Made by a program: the position numbers and the translations under genes
NCBI RefSeq assembly: GCF_029227915.1
Contig: NC_079879.1
Coordinates: forward strand, 9,176,001-9,240,000
Reading direction: 5' to 3'
From: Hydractinia symbiolongicarpus
Lineage: Eukaryota > Cnidaria > Hydrozoa > Anthoathecata > Hydractiniidae
Length of the DNA stretch: 64,000 nucleotides
Notes under the pieces: generated by a model
What the model was told of the DNA's origin: nothing
Database searches by the model: none
The model's input: the letters and a program-made list of their open reading frames with translations, nothing else
Shown: in pieces, positions 47,793 through 59,220 of the stretch
How the letters are laid out: each line of letters begins with the position of its first letter
How positions within the stretch are numbered: the stretch's first letter is position 1

Positions 47793-48163
47793 CTATACCA
47801 CTTTTACCCAACGAGAAAATTTCTCTAACACCTCCTCTGGCTGCCTTTCACCTGCTCTGTCTGCCTCACTTCCCAGGTATACCAAATCACCCATAACCTT
47901 TCCCCTTATATCTGTAACAATACCGCTACCAATTTGTCTTTTTTTTGTTTTGATGTGAGTTTCTTTTTCTAACAATTCGCCGACCTTCAAAAACTGCTTT
48001 TTTGTCTCTTACTTTCGCGGCTACAAAAAACACCTCCTCTCATTTTTTGTGATAACTTTTGAAGTACGTCATAATGTACGTCACAATTCTCTGACTTTTC
48101 ATCAAATTTAATAAGCTCCACGAACATATAAAATTTTTGATATGACTTTACACTTGTTGTCAT
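47793..48163 (-). CDS. Two short overlapping unknown ORFs, perhaps one frameshifted gene
   Basis: Minus strand. The first (48163-47987) starts MTTSVKSYQKFY and ends SKRQKSSF. The second, in another frame (47990-47793), lacks an ATG, reads KVGELLEKETHIKTKKRQIG and SGIVTDIRGKVMGDLVYLG, and ends WVKVV. Near-end-to-end contact suggests one gene split by a frameshift. No domain recognised; their place in the relic suggests an element protein. Confidence 0.3.
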
Positions 48164-49844
48164 GGTGACAGATCTGTCAGGTGGTATAAAAAAAGATCTT
48201 AAATTTTCGTAGGTGGTATAAAAACAATAACAGCATGACACAGCTCCTCCGCCATTTTAATACGAACAGCTTCTTTGTCCTGTTTGTCACAGACTCGCCG
48301 CCTCGCCAAATAATATTTTTTTGCGGAAATTGTTTTACATTGATTTTATGCATTACTTATAAGTTTTTTAAACATATTTATTTGTTTATGGGTTATAATC
48401 TTTTACTATGTCTTCAATTAGTTTTTCAAAGTTTTAGGTGAACCAGCATCCAGAGCTCAAGTTTTAGACTGCCAAAGAGGAATGCGGAGACGCTGTCGTA
48501 TTCGCTTGAACAAAATATCTGAAACCGATCAAACAGCTAAAAAAGATAAATTACCAAAAGTATTGAACTGGTGCCAAAAGGTACAACGAAGGCATTTGCC
48601 CTAAGAAACATACAATCAATATTTGCGCAGATTGTTTCAATTGGACATACTAAAAGCAGTAACATTTTATATATATATTTTTTTACATATTTGAACCTTA
48701 TTTATACGAAGACTCTTTCAAAATAAGAAATAATAATGTCCTTATTCGTTTTTTCCTATTGCCGACATCAACTTTTTTATCAAGCATTAATATTTTGGTT
48801 GCACATTTATAAAGTAAACAAATATTGAAAAAGTCATTTGTGCATTTATTTGGATGTTTCAAATACATAACAAATCTCTGTGTAAAGGCCTTATGATTAT
48901 GACGTCATAATACACCTGCTATAAGGTTCTGATATTTTGAAAGTAATCAATTTTTGCAACACAGTATTAACACGATGTTTATGCCACTTTACAAGAAAAT
49001 AATAACTATTCTAAATTTTTTTAGCATTTTTTTTAACACCTGACACTTGTGATGACGTCATTGCTGACGGTATCACGTCATTCATTTTTTTAATCCCAAT
49101 GATGTTCCAATGACTAAGTCAATATGTGTACCACGTGTCAATACAATACCATGTTTCCTTCATCGTTTTTGGAGGGGGGCTTTTTTAAGCACTTCACTCA
49201 CTCTTAAATAGTTATTATAGTCAGCGTTAATTCTTCGGCCATTTTGTTGATCAGAAAAATACGACATATACATTAGGTACATTTCACTAAGGTTGTAAAA
49301 TCGTAAACGATTTCCATGTATTGCTCATTGAAAGATATTTTGTTAATCTTTATTCTCTTAATGTTTTTTCGCGCCTTGTTGACAGAACACAAATTCCAAG
49401 GCGACACACTGTTTCTGCTACCAGTTGGCTCCAAATCTAAAAGTAGCTTGAGTTGCGCCTGTTGAAACTCCGTCTATTTTATTATTCCATACATAGTAAT
49501 AGAGCAACAAATAGGGTCCGTATTTCTTTTGAAGGTGTTCATAAAATATTCTGTAGGTTGTTCTATAATTGTGCTCAAACATGTAGATTTCTGGATGTTT
49601 AGTGAGAACATAATTCCCAAAAGGTGTTTGGTATTGCTATCCATCGGCAGGGAATTTTTCCTAAACCTTTTATTAGTTGTTCCTTGTTTTTATTTCATGT
49701 TATTTTTATTCTTAATTCTTTTGTTGGAGAAATGTCACTCATTCTGAAAAAAGGATTCAATGCTTTTAGAGGAATATAATAAGCAGTTTCCTTGTACTCT
49801 TTGCAATTTCAGCTGAATTGTCAGCCTCTCCTGCCACTTTTCTT

Positions 49845-50444
49845 TTAATGCGAGTCGATTAACAAATCTTTGTCCCAGTCCAAATATTCTTTCGTACATG
49901 ATGAAATAAAATCCCTAAAATGGTGCAGTGTCACATCAGCATTTAGCTCATTAATGGCAATGGTGTTATGACCTCTACAAATTGTTATTAATTTAATCAT
50001 TCTACCGATAACATCATGCTTTAGACCATAGTCAACACCATTAGCGGCTGCAAAATCGTTACCTGCTTCATCGATCCACTTGATATAAAGTTTGAGTTCG
50101 GCGTCGATTGTTAACAATATCAAAAAAAGGAATGTCCTTCCTTTTTCTTTGTGGTGAGGTTAATGTTCGTTGTTTTCCTTCTTAATTACTGCTCGTTTTT
50201 TTGTGTTTTTTTTGTGTTGGGTGACCGTGTTTGATACAATTTGATACAATTGGTGCAACTTATTGTACGCCTTGTCCAATTTAAGAATAAGTTGATCTTT
50301 TTCGCGTAGACTTGCAGTCAGTTGAGATATTGGATCCTTTTTCTTTGGAAGTATGTTCTTGAAATCCATACATATATCTTGAAAGTTAACACTTTCTTGA
50401 GCATTTGCTTTACCAGCTAAAGCAACGTATCTTTCAAGAGGCAT
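49845..50444 (-). CDS. Unknown coiled-coil ORF and following ORF in the second Polinton-like relic
   Basis: 50444-50160 (94 codons, ATG) begins MPLERYVALAGKANAQES and has a heptad-like stretch (LTASLREKDQLILKLDKAYN, KLHQLYQIV) and a Lys-rich end. A second open frame on the same strand, 50123-49845 without ATG, has DAELKLYIKWIDEAGNDFA and ELNADVTLHHFRDFISS. They may be one gene broken near 50140. No family recognised. Confidence 0.3.
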
Positions 50445-50884
50445 TATTCCAATAATAGCTGTAGTATTTTTTACCTATATAGCAACATCGATTGATATGT
50501 TTTCATTCACACAATCCGCAGGAATGTGTGTTTGGTTTAGCCTTTCTTCGGTTCCGGAAAAAAAATGAACACATTGGTGAATATTTTACGCGGAGCCAGC
50601 TCTTATGCGTTTATACGTGATGTTCTTAGCACAGTCTTTTCTTTGTCGCTGAACTAACTTCCCAAAACTTTTTTTATTTGCTTTGACTAGCAAAGTATCG
50701 TTTACTGCGAGGCCAAGTTTTATTTGAAAATCGACAAAAAACTTGAAGAAAGTCGAAAAGACAAGACAGCTAAGATGAGGTGGGATGCTCTGTTTATATT
50801 TTTTTCCGTAGAGCTTTAGTTAGCAAATTAATATTGTTTACATATATTTTGTTAAACGAGTAAAATATTTTGGTATTTATTTGA

Positions 50885-51030
50885 TTAGTAGCTGGCTAGC
50901 CTAACTAGCTAGAGTTTGTGAACTATACCACTAGCCTACTTAGCTCTGCTGTAGCTAGCTAGCTAGCGATAATTAACTAGCTAAGCAGTATGTAGCTAAC
51001 TAGCCTATAGCTAGCTAGCTACATACTGCT
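50885..51030. repeat. TAGCTAGC-rich simple sequence
   Basis: Dense, self-complementary AGCTAGCT words near 50890-51025. Confidence 0.7.
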
Positions 51031-51535
51031 CTTAATTAGCAAAATAATCTAGCCTAATTTAGATGACGAATGCCTAATTAAGCTAACAAATTCAAAATCA
51101 TAGAATCTTATTTTGGCGAATTACATCATTTGTTTCCCACAATTTTTAAAGCATACGTGGCTTGAATCACCTACAGAAAATCGCTTAAATAAGTAAAAAG
51201 GACTAATCTCTCCTATGCCTTCCCTAAATTATGTAGCTACATAGCTACTACATTGAGCTTAGCCTTATATTTTAGAAGGAAAATGACGCTACTGCCGCTA
51301 CTACTCCCGGTGGTTAGGGTAATTTAACTGTCGATTTATTTCACCCACCACGTTTAAATTTTTTCTCTAAGTGCCCACAAAAGTATTTCAAATACAACGG
51401 CCACAATTGCGTCTCCTGTATATAAAATTGAAAAAACATCTTTCTCTAAGGGGTCTCTGAACTTTGCAACGTTATCAACTCTTCATATCGCTTTAAAATT
51501 CATATACACCTTCCCCTATTATTGACATTGTCAAT

Positions 51536-51606
51536 GCCGTGAGCAGGATTCAAACCATGGCTGTTGCGGCCACAACGCAATGCACTAAACACTATACGAT
51601 CACGGC
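51536..51606 (-). pseudogene. tRNA-His-like copy 1
   Basis: Acceptor stem and GTG anticodon arm intact; T arm broken (GCAGGATTCAAACCATG on the plus strand). Confidence 0.8.
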
Positions 51607-51831
51607 TAATATGAGATTGTTAATGAAATATGTCTTGTTGAAAACATTCTGCCACAATTCATTGTTGAAGAACTATATTTGGTTATGTTTGAATTCAATA
51701 CACAAGATAATTCAGTCTTATAAAGGAAAGAAACAAAATTAATGCATCAGGAACTGTTTACACTAGCCAACGGAGACAATTTAATCGATGCCGAAATACA
51801 TGTTCACTTTCCTATAGCAAATACTGTTAAT

Positions 51832-51902
51832 GCCGTGAACAGGAATCGAACATGCGGTATTCCGGCCACAACGCAATGTACTAACCACTATAGACCACAG
51901 CC
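51832..51902 (-). pseudogene. tRNA-His-like copy 2
   Basis: T arm, anticodon stem and 5' acceptor side all changed. Confidence 0.75.
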
Positions 51903-52126
51903 AATATGAGATTGTTAACCAAATATGTCTTGTTCAAACCACTCTACTGCAATGCGTTGTTTAAGAACTATATTTCGATATGTTTGAACTCGATAGACAA
52001 CATAATTCAGTGGTATAAAGAAAAGAAACAAAATTAATGCATCAGGAAATGTTTACCCTAGCGAACAGAGACAATTTAATCGATACAGAAATATATTTTC
52101 ACTTTCCTATCACAGATTCTGGTAAT

Positions 52127-52159
52127 GCAGTGACCAGGAGTCGAACCTGGGTTATTGCG
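52127..52159 (-). pseudogene. tRNA-His-like copy 3, 3' half only
   Basis: The T arm is intact, but the sequence jumps at TTATTGCG to the AAAGGAAGC flank of the next unit: an internal deletion. Confidence 0.75.
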
Positions 52160-52264
52160 AAAGGAAGCAGAATTAATGCATCACGAACTGTTTATAATTG
52201 CGTTTCGATATAGTTTGGTCAGTATAAAAGTACATATGGTATTTGTCATTCATGATATTGATAA

Positions 52265-52335
52265 TGCCTTGGCAAAGACTCGAACCTGGGTTATTGCGGC
52301 CACAACGCAATGTACTTACCAATATCCGATCACGG
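52265..52335 (-). pseudogene. tRNA-His-like copy 4
   Basis: Anticodon arm intact; acceptor stem, T stem and D arm carry changes. Confidence 0.75.
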
Positions 52336-52561
52336 TTGTTTTCCGATTGTTAATCCAATATTTCTTGTTTAAAACATTCTGCCACAACGCATTGTTAAGG
52401 AATTAAATATCCTTATATTTAAAATCGATCCACAACATACTCAAGTCTTGAAAGAAAGAGAGTTAAAATGAAGGCATTAACAACTGCTTACCAATGCAAA
52501 CGGGGGTAGTTTGGTCGACAGAGAAGCACGTGATCACTTTCTTATCGCAAAGACTGGTAAT

Positions 52562-52632
52562 GCCGTGACCAGGAATTGAAGCTGAATTTTTGCGGCCACA
52601 ACGCAAAATACTAACCACTATACGATCACGGA
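52562..52632 (-). pseudogene. tRNA-His-like copy 5
   Basis: T arm changed (GGAATTGAAGCTGA, plus strand), anticodon stem partly lost. Confidence 0.75.
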
Positions 52633-52886
52633 AAATATGAGTTTGTTTACCATATATGTCTTGTTCAAAACACTCTGGTGCAATGCGTTGTTTAAGAACT
52701 ATACTTCGTTATGTTTGAATTCGGTGCGGAACATAATTCGGTGTTATAAGGAAAAGAAACAAAATTAATGTGATAAAGAGAAAGGAAGCAAAATTAAAGC
52801 ATAAGGAGCTGTTTACTCAAGCGAACGGAAAAACTTTAACTGATACAGAAGAATATGTGCATTTTCCTATCACAGATACTGGTAAT

Positions 52887-52956
52887 GAGATAATAGGGAT
52901 TCGCACCTGAGCAGTTGTGGCACAACGCAATGTACTAACCACTACACGATCACAGC
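52887..52956 (-). pseudogene. tRNA-His-like copy 6
   Basis: One base short; acceptor 3' side and T arm damaged. Confidence 0.75.
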
Positions 52957-53329
52957 TAAAATGAGACTGTTAACCATATATGTCTTGTTGAAAACATTCT
53001 GCTGCAATGCGTTGTTTAAGAACTATACTTTGTTATGTTTGAATTCGGTACGGAACATAATTCGGTGTTATAAGGAAAAGAAACAAAATTAATGTGATAA
53101 AGAGAAAGGAAGCAAAATTAATGCATAAGGAACGGTTCAAAACATTTTGGTACAATACAATTTTTAAGAAATATATTTCGTTATGTTTCAAGTCCATACA
53201 CAAGATAATTTGGTGTTATAAAGAAAAGAAACAAAATTAATGCAATAGGAACTGTTTACCCTAGCGAACGGAGACAATTAAATCGATACAGAAGTACATG
53301 TTTAATTTCCCATCACAGAAACTGGTAAT

Positions 53330-53400
53330 GCCATGACCAGGGCTGGAACCTGGATTATTGCGGCCACAAAACAATGTACTAACCACTATACGGTCACAGC
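53330..53400 (-). pseudogene. tRNA-His-like copy 7
   Basis: Anticodon stem (CAAAACAA) and B box changed. Confidence 0.75.
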
Positions 53401-53625
53401 TATATTGTGATTGTTAACCACATATGTCTTCTTTAAAGCATTCTGCCACCAAGCATTGCTTAAGAACTAAATATCCTTATATTTAAATTCGATCCATAAC
53501 ATACTCAAGTCTTGAAAGAAAGAGAGTTAAAATGAAAGCATTACCAACTGCTTGCCAATGCGAACGGTGGGAACTTGGTCGATACAGAAGCAGTTGTTCA
53601 ATTTCCTATCACAAATACTGGTAAT

Positions 53626-53696
53626 GCCGTGATTTGGACTTTAACCTGCGTTATTGCAGCCACAATGCAATGGACTAACCACTATACTATCACGGC
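53626..53696 (-). pseudogene. tRNA-His-like copy 8
   Basis: T arm disrupted (GATTTGGACTTTAACCTG, plus strand). Confidence 0.75.
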
Positions 53697-53921
53697 TAAT
53701 ATGAGTTCGTTAACCATATATGTCTTGTTCAAAACACTCTGCTGCAATGCGTTGTTTAAGAAATGTATTTCGTTATGTTTCAAGTCCATACACAAGATAA
53801 TTCGGTGTTATAAAGAAAAGAAGCAAAATGAATGCATCAGGAACTGCTTACCCTAGCGAACGGAGACAATTTAATCGATACAGAAATACATGTTCACTTT
53901 CCTATCACTGATTTTGGTAAT

Positions 53922-53992
53922 GCTGTGACCAGGATTCGAACTTCGGTTATTGGCGCCACAGCGCAATGTACTAACCACCATACGATCACGGC
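53922..53992 (-). pseudogene. tRNA-His-like copy 9, GCGCC variant
   Basis: Anticodon arm reads TTGGCGCCACAGCGCAA on the plus strand; this variant recurs in copies 16 and, in part, 17. Confidence 0.75.
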
Positions 53993-54217
53993 TAAGGTGA
54001 GATTGTTAACTATATATGTCTTGTTCAAAACACTCTGCTACAATGCGTTGTTTAAGAGCCACATTTCGTTATGTTTCAATTCGATACAGAATATATTCTG
54101 GTGATAAAATAAAAGGAAGCAATATTAATGCATCAGGAACTGTTTACCCAGGCGAACGGAGACAATTTAATCGATACAGAAGCACATGTTTACTTTCTTA
54201 GCACAGATCCTGGTAAA

Positions 54218-54288
54218 GTCGTGACCAAGATTCGAACCTGGAATATTGCGGCAACAACGCAATGTTCTCACCACTATACGATCACAGC
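54218..54288 (-). pseudogene. tRNA-His-like copy 10
   Basis: B box kept; several stem changes. Confidence 0.75.
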
Positions 54289-54512
54289 TTATGTGAGATT
54301 GTTAATCAAATATGTCTTGCTTAAAGCATTCCACCACAATGCAGTGTTTAAGAACTAAGTGTACTTTTATTTAAATTCAATCGACAACATACTAAGTTTT
54401 GACAGTAAAGGAGTTGAAATGAATGCATTAATGACTGCTTACCAATGGAAACAGAGGAAACTTGATCGATACAGAAGCACAAGTTCACATTCTTAACACA
54501 AAAACTGGTAAT

Positions 54513-54583
54513 ACCGTGACCAGGATACGAACCTGGGTTATTGCTGCCACAACACAATGTCCTAACCACTATACGATCACGGC
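54513..54583 (-). pseudogene. tRNA-His-like copy 11
   Basis: B box altered (GGATACGAACC, plus strand); acceptor stem end mismatch. Confidence 0.75.
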
Positions 54584-54808
54584 TAATTTGAGTTTGATAA
54601 CTATATATGTCTTGTTCGAAACACTCTGCTGCAATGCGTTGTTTAAGAGATATATTTCGTGATGTTTGGGGTCGATGCACAACATAATTCGGAGGTACAA
54701 AGAAAAGAAGCAAAATTAAAGCATCAGGAGCTGTTGACACAAGCGAACGGAGAAAATTTAATCAATGCAGAAGTACATGTTCACTTTCCTATCACAGATT
54801 TTGGTATT

Positions 54809-54879
54809 GCCGTGACTAGGATTCGGACCAGAGTTATTAGGGCCACAACGCAATGTATTAACCACTACACGATCACGGC
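54809..54879 (-). pseudogene. tRNA-His-like copy 12
   Basis: Acceptor stem intact; T arm and anticodon stem changed. Confidence 0.75.
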
Positions 54880-55104
54880 TAAGGTGAGATTGTTAATCAA
54901 ATATGTCTTGTTTAAAAAATTTTACCACAATGCATTGTTTAAGAATTATCTTTCGTTATGTTTGAAGTCGATACACAACATAATTTGGTGTTATAAAGGA
55001 AAGAAGCAAAATTAATGCATCAGGAACAGTTTATCCTAGCCAACGGAGACAATTTATTCGAGACAGAAGCACATGTTCACTTTCCTATCACAAATTCTGG
55101 TAAT

Positions 55105-55175
55105 GCCGTGACCAGGACTCTAACCTGGGTTATTGCGGTCACAATGCAATGCACTAACCACTATACGATCACAGC
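55105..55175 (-). pseudogene. tRNA-His-like copy 13
   Basis: B box altered (GGACTCTAACC, plus strand); anticodon loop reads GTCACAATG. Confidence 0.75.
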
Positions 55176-55399
55176 TAATGAACGATTGCTAACTATATAT
55201 GTCTTGTTCAAAAAACTCTGCTGCAATGGTTGATTAAGAAATATATTTCATTATGTTTGAAGTTGATACACAACATAATTCGGTGTTATAAGGAAAACAA
55301 GAAAAATTAAAGCATCAGGAGCTGTTCATCCAAGCGAACGGAGACAGTTTAGTCGATACAGAAGTACATGTTAACTTTCCTATCCCAGATTCTGGTAAT

Positions 55400-55465
55400 G
55401 CCGTGACCAGGATTTGAAAATGGGTTATTGCAGCCACAACGTAATGTACTAACCACGATCACGGC
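55400..55465 (-). pseudogene. tRNA-His-like copy 14, D arm shortened
   Basis: Five bases of the D arm are missing (ACCACGATCACGGC); T arm lost. Copy 19 carries the same 5-base deletion. Confidence 0.75.
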
Positions 55466-55690
55466 TAATGTGAGATTGTTAACTATATATGTCTTGTTCA
55501 AAAAACTCTGCTGCAAAGCGTTGATTAGGAAGTATATTTCGTTATGTTTGAAGTCGATACACAATATAATTCGGTGTTATAAAGAAAAGAAAGAGAATTA
55601 AAGCATCAAGAACTGTTTACACCAGCGAACGGAGACAGTTTAGTCGATACAGAAGTACATGTTCACTTTCCTATCACTTATTTTGGTAAT

Positions 55691-55761
55691 GCATTGACCA
55701 GGATTGAAACCTGGGTTATTGCGGCCACAACGCAATGTACTAACCACTATACCATCACGGC
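55691..55761 (-). pseudogene. tRNA-His-like copy 15
   Basis: Anticodon arm intact; B box reads GGATTGAAACC on the plus strand; acceptor mismatches. Confidence 0.75.
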
Positions 55762-55986
55762 TAATCAAAGATTGTTAACTATATATGTCGTGTTCAAAAA
55801 GAGCTGCTGCAATGCGTTTATTAAGAAATATATTTCGTTATGTTTGAAATCGATCCACAACATAATTCGGTGTTATAAGGAAAAGAAGTAGATTTAAAGC
55901 ATCAGAAGCTGTTCATCCAAGCGAACGGAGACAATTTAATCGATGGAGAAGTACATGTTCCTTTTCCTATCACAGATTCTTGAAAT

Positions 55987-56057
55987 GCTGTGACCAGGAT
56001 TCGAACTTCGGACATTGGCGCCACAGCGCAATGTACTAACCACCATACGATCACGGC
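55987..56057 (-). pseudogene. tRNA-His-like copy 16, GCGCC variant
   Basis: B box intact, but the T stem end is mismatched and the anticodon stem is of the GCGCC type. Confidence 0.75.
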
Positions 56058-56282
56058 TAATGTGAGATTGTTTATCAAATATGTCTTTTGCAAAACATTT
56101 TGCTGCAATACATTGTTTAAGAAATGTATTTCGTTATGTTTCAAGTCCATACACAAGATAATTCGGTGTTATAAAGAAAAGAAGCAAAATGAATGCATCA
56201 GGAACTGCTTACCCTAGCGAACGGAGACAATTTAATCGATACAGAAATACATGTTCACTTTCCTATCACTGATTCTGGTAAT

Positions 56283-56353
56283 GCTGTGACCAGGATTCGA
56301 ACTTCGGTTATTGGCACCACAGCGCAATGTACTAACCACCATACGATCACGGC
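56283..56353 (-). pseudogene. tRNA-His-like copy 17
   Basis: Close to copies 9 and 16 in sequence and flanks; anticodon stem mismatched. Confidence 0.75.
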
Positions 56354-56578
56354 TAAGGTGAGATTGTTAACTATATATGTCTTGTTCAAAACACTCTGCT
56401 ACAATGCGTTGTTTAAGAGCCACATTTCGTTATGTTTCAATTCGATACAGAATATATTCTGGTGATAAAATAAAAGGAAGCAATATTAATGCATCAGGAT
56501 CTGTTTACCCAGGCGAACGGAGACAATCTAATCGATACAGGAATGTATGTTCACTTTTCTATCACTGATTCTGGTAGT

Positions 56579-56649
56579 ATGGTGATCGGGATTTGAACTT
56601 GGGTTATTGCATCCACAACGGAATGTACTAACCACTATACGATCACGGC
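56579..56649 (-). pseudogene. tRNA-His-like copy 18
   Basis: Last copy before the insertion; acceptor and T stems changed. Confidence 0.75.
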
Positions 56650-57184
56650 TAATGTGAGATTGTTAACTATATGTGTCTTGTTTAAAACACTCCAGGTGCG
56701 GATCCAGGGTTAGTCAGATAAGTCGCGTGACTAAGTGTAAATTTGACGAAAAATGTTAGCCAAGCGAAGATGTCGACAATCCAGGTGTTGCAAACGGAGG
56801 ACGTTAAAAAATCAGATTGTAATTTATTTACGTCGAAAAGCCATGGTTCACAGCCCTCTTCAAAGTTGTGACGTGGCTACCTTATAGACTGAGAGGGTTG
56901 CAAATTATAGCTTACAAGTTTTGACTGATTCATTTTGACTAATCAGTCACTCAGTCAGTCAAAAATCAAATAGCTATGGCCCGCAACCCTCCCCATCTCA
57001 CCTAAGGGGCCTGTGACGTCAAAATCGTGACGCAGTTTTCACACTCTATGCGAAGTCCAACAATATGTGGCCCGCAGCCGGCGGAGGAAATTTAGGTTCC
57101 GTACTGCGTGGTTACTGATAACCTGTTAGGCTATAGTTTTAACTCCCATCCGTCAGGATTAGTCTCAGACTCACGCCTTTTGGC

Positions 57185-57433
57185 TTGGTCTTTCCGTACT
57201 ATCATGGCTACAGCAGATATGTTGGCCGGGTGCTTACTGATTTAAAGTGTGATAATTTTGAATCTGTTTGTAAAATGCAAAAAGAACTTTTAGAAAGTGT
57301 TTATTCTCGATCATTTTTGTTGTCTGGGGATATTTATCCCTTGGTTGGTAAAAGTCTTCATCGGAATTCAGGTCCAGATAAATACCATTCATCTGAGAGG
57401 CGAGGTGTAAAGATAAAGGAATTATTGCTTTAA
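57185..57433 (+). other. Short ORF inside the insertion, probably not a gene
   Basis: An 82-codon frame with YHGYSRYVGRVLTDLKCDNF and LLSGDIYPLVGKSL. It lacks a recognised domain. It could be a remnant of the element's own gene; noted because its composition is less AT-driven than its neighbours. Confidence 0.2.
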
Positions 57434-57588
57434 GGTGAGAAGTATGTTTTTTACTTTCCAACACACCTTGCTTTTTTTTAAAGGTTTTCAGTATATCCGC
57501 TAAGAAAAGCTAGTTAGGGAGAGCTTTATACAACAGACTATTAAAACCAAATGCAAAAAGATTTAATTAGCTATAGCTAGGGCTATAA

Positions 57589-57874
57589 TACACCTTTACG
57601 ATAATTCGGAAAAAATAACACTCCATCGCAGCTTATTGTGCGATCAGAGGAGGCAGCTAAACATCACACTTTTATAAGAGTTTATTAAGGAGTTTATTAA
57701 GTTTATTAAATTTGAAAGAAATTGATACGACGGAAGTCAAAAAACTGGAGAAAACACGCTTTCGTCTCTAACAAACTCTCATAAAAACACGATTTTTACT
57801 TCCTTTTTTCCGATATTGTAAAACGATGGAGAGCCGTGGAAACGCAAGTACAATTGAATTATCGTAAAGGTGTA
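57589..57874. mobile_element. 286-bp MITE nested in the insertion
   Basis: Perfect 19-bp terminal inverted repeats: TACACCTTTACGATAATTC at 57589-57607 and its exact complement at 57856-57874. No coding capacity. Confidence 0.85.
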
Positions 57875-58530
57875 TTGTTTTTGTAATATGAGCTTTGGAC
57901 AGAATTTTCAGCATTGCGGAGGAATTCTTTCTCAATTAATATTTCTGTTGTTATTAGAAGCAAGAACTTGACATCTGGATAAGTAAGGTTGGTGATGAAA
58001 ATAAACAACTATTCGAATGGCTATTAGGAAACAAGGTTTGTTGAGTAAAAGGTCATGGTAAAATATATTATTTTTAGATCCAATCCATCTGTCTATACAG
58101 CTCCGCATCGTTTGTATTGGTATAGGTGATAATTCTCTTGTTGATGTTCTGAGAATCTTGACATCCATAGAACTTTTCTTGCATCCTTCCTTTTATTCCA
58201 ATCATCCTTGTTTTCAATTTGCTTTTAAAAACCAAAAGGCAAATATTTTTATATCTGGGAAAAGTTTATTCAGATTTTCCCTTTCCCATATTGTTTGTGA
58301 TATGACTCTTTCTCCCGAGGAGGCAGTTAAAGCAGAAGCAATCAACAACTGTACCCCCAAGACATGGTTTCCTTTTCTTTCAATACTTACCTTGTCAACA
58401 GTAATAAAGAGAAAAATTAACACATTTTACCCACAATTCGGCTTGTTACAGTTTGTTACAACTATCTTTACACAGTGTATATCGCCACACCCATTTATTT
58501 TACCTGATGAAGATCAGTTAAACGAAACAA

Positions 58531-59220
58531 ATGTTATTCTCAACAAACAAAATGAGTTCCTATCATCATCTTGAAACAACTAACGACTGTAACATTATTC
58601 ACAATGGTTGCTCAATCGAACGTAACTCAATCTCAAAAATACTGGGAATACATTTTGACGAAAATCAGAATTGGAAAAATCATATTACCAAAGTTACACA
58701 ATCTTCCTATGCAGTAATTCGAGCACTTAAACAATGGAAACGATTTACTCCGTATCATGTGAGAAAGAACCTCGCTGAAACACTCATTCTATCCAAACTT
58801 AATTATAGTAATGTAGTATTTGGCCAATTACCAAAGTACCTATTAAATAGACTTCAGAGAGTGCAGAACACAGCAGCATCTTATGTTCTTGGAAGATATG
58901 TGAAAACAACAGACGTTATCGATCTTGGGTGGTTGCCAGTTAGAGAAAACATTGATTTCGCGACTGTTAAACTGGTACATAAAGCTTTACACACTGATAC
59001 ATGGCCAGACTATCTTCCATTACATATGAACACATTTAATCCACGTTTGGGTAATGAAATGACATTACAACATGGTGAAGCAAAAACGTTTTCTGAACAA
59101 GCTAACATATATAATGACCTACCACGTAAAATAAGAGTTTGTGAAAATTTTTACAGGTTTAAAACAGATGCGAAAAAGTATTTCAAAGACAAAGGTCTAG
59201 CGAGACTTCTGTCATTGTGA
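58531..59220 (+). pseudogene. LINE reverse transcriptase C-terminal fragment (CR1/Jockey-like)
   Basis: An uninterrupted 229-codon frame reading FSTNKMSSYHHLE, then ISKILGIHFDENQNWKNHI, RKNLAETLILSKLNYSNVV, LPKYLLNRLQRVQNTAASYV and DVIDLGWLPVRENIDFATVK, and ending KGLARLLSL. This is the thumb and connection region after the RT catalytic core of CR1/Jockey-like LINEs (LGI..D..L.WK.HI, then L.RLQ..Q..A). The catalytic FADD block is absent upstream; the preceding ORF (58158-58530) is not recognisable as RT. The open frame suggests a fairly young insertion, or capture by the surrounding TIR element. Confidence 0.8.

Larger units (their letters stand above)
46750..50444. mobile_element. Second Polinton-like (adintovirus-like) relic
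   Basis: Minus-strand pieces: small coiled-coil ORF (50444-50160), another ORF (50123-49845), two short overlapping ORFs (48163-47793), a basic/hydrophobic core-like protein (47640-47440) and an adenain-like protease (47034-46750). The protease and the core-like protein are virion genes of Polintons and adenovirus-like elements. No polymerase, integrase or capsid was found here, so the assignment is weaker than for the first element. Confidence 0.55.

Noticed and set aside
53575-56568. Many plus-strand ORFs of 60-120 codons with similar proteins (VRLLTIYVLFKTLC and the like)
   Set aside because: They resemble each other because they translate the tRNA-array unit. There is no domain, and the frames follow the tRNA complement and its flanks.
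58158-58574. N-terminal part of the LINE polymerase
   Set aside because: The frame has no recognisable RT motif and differs from that of the following RT fragment.
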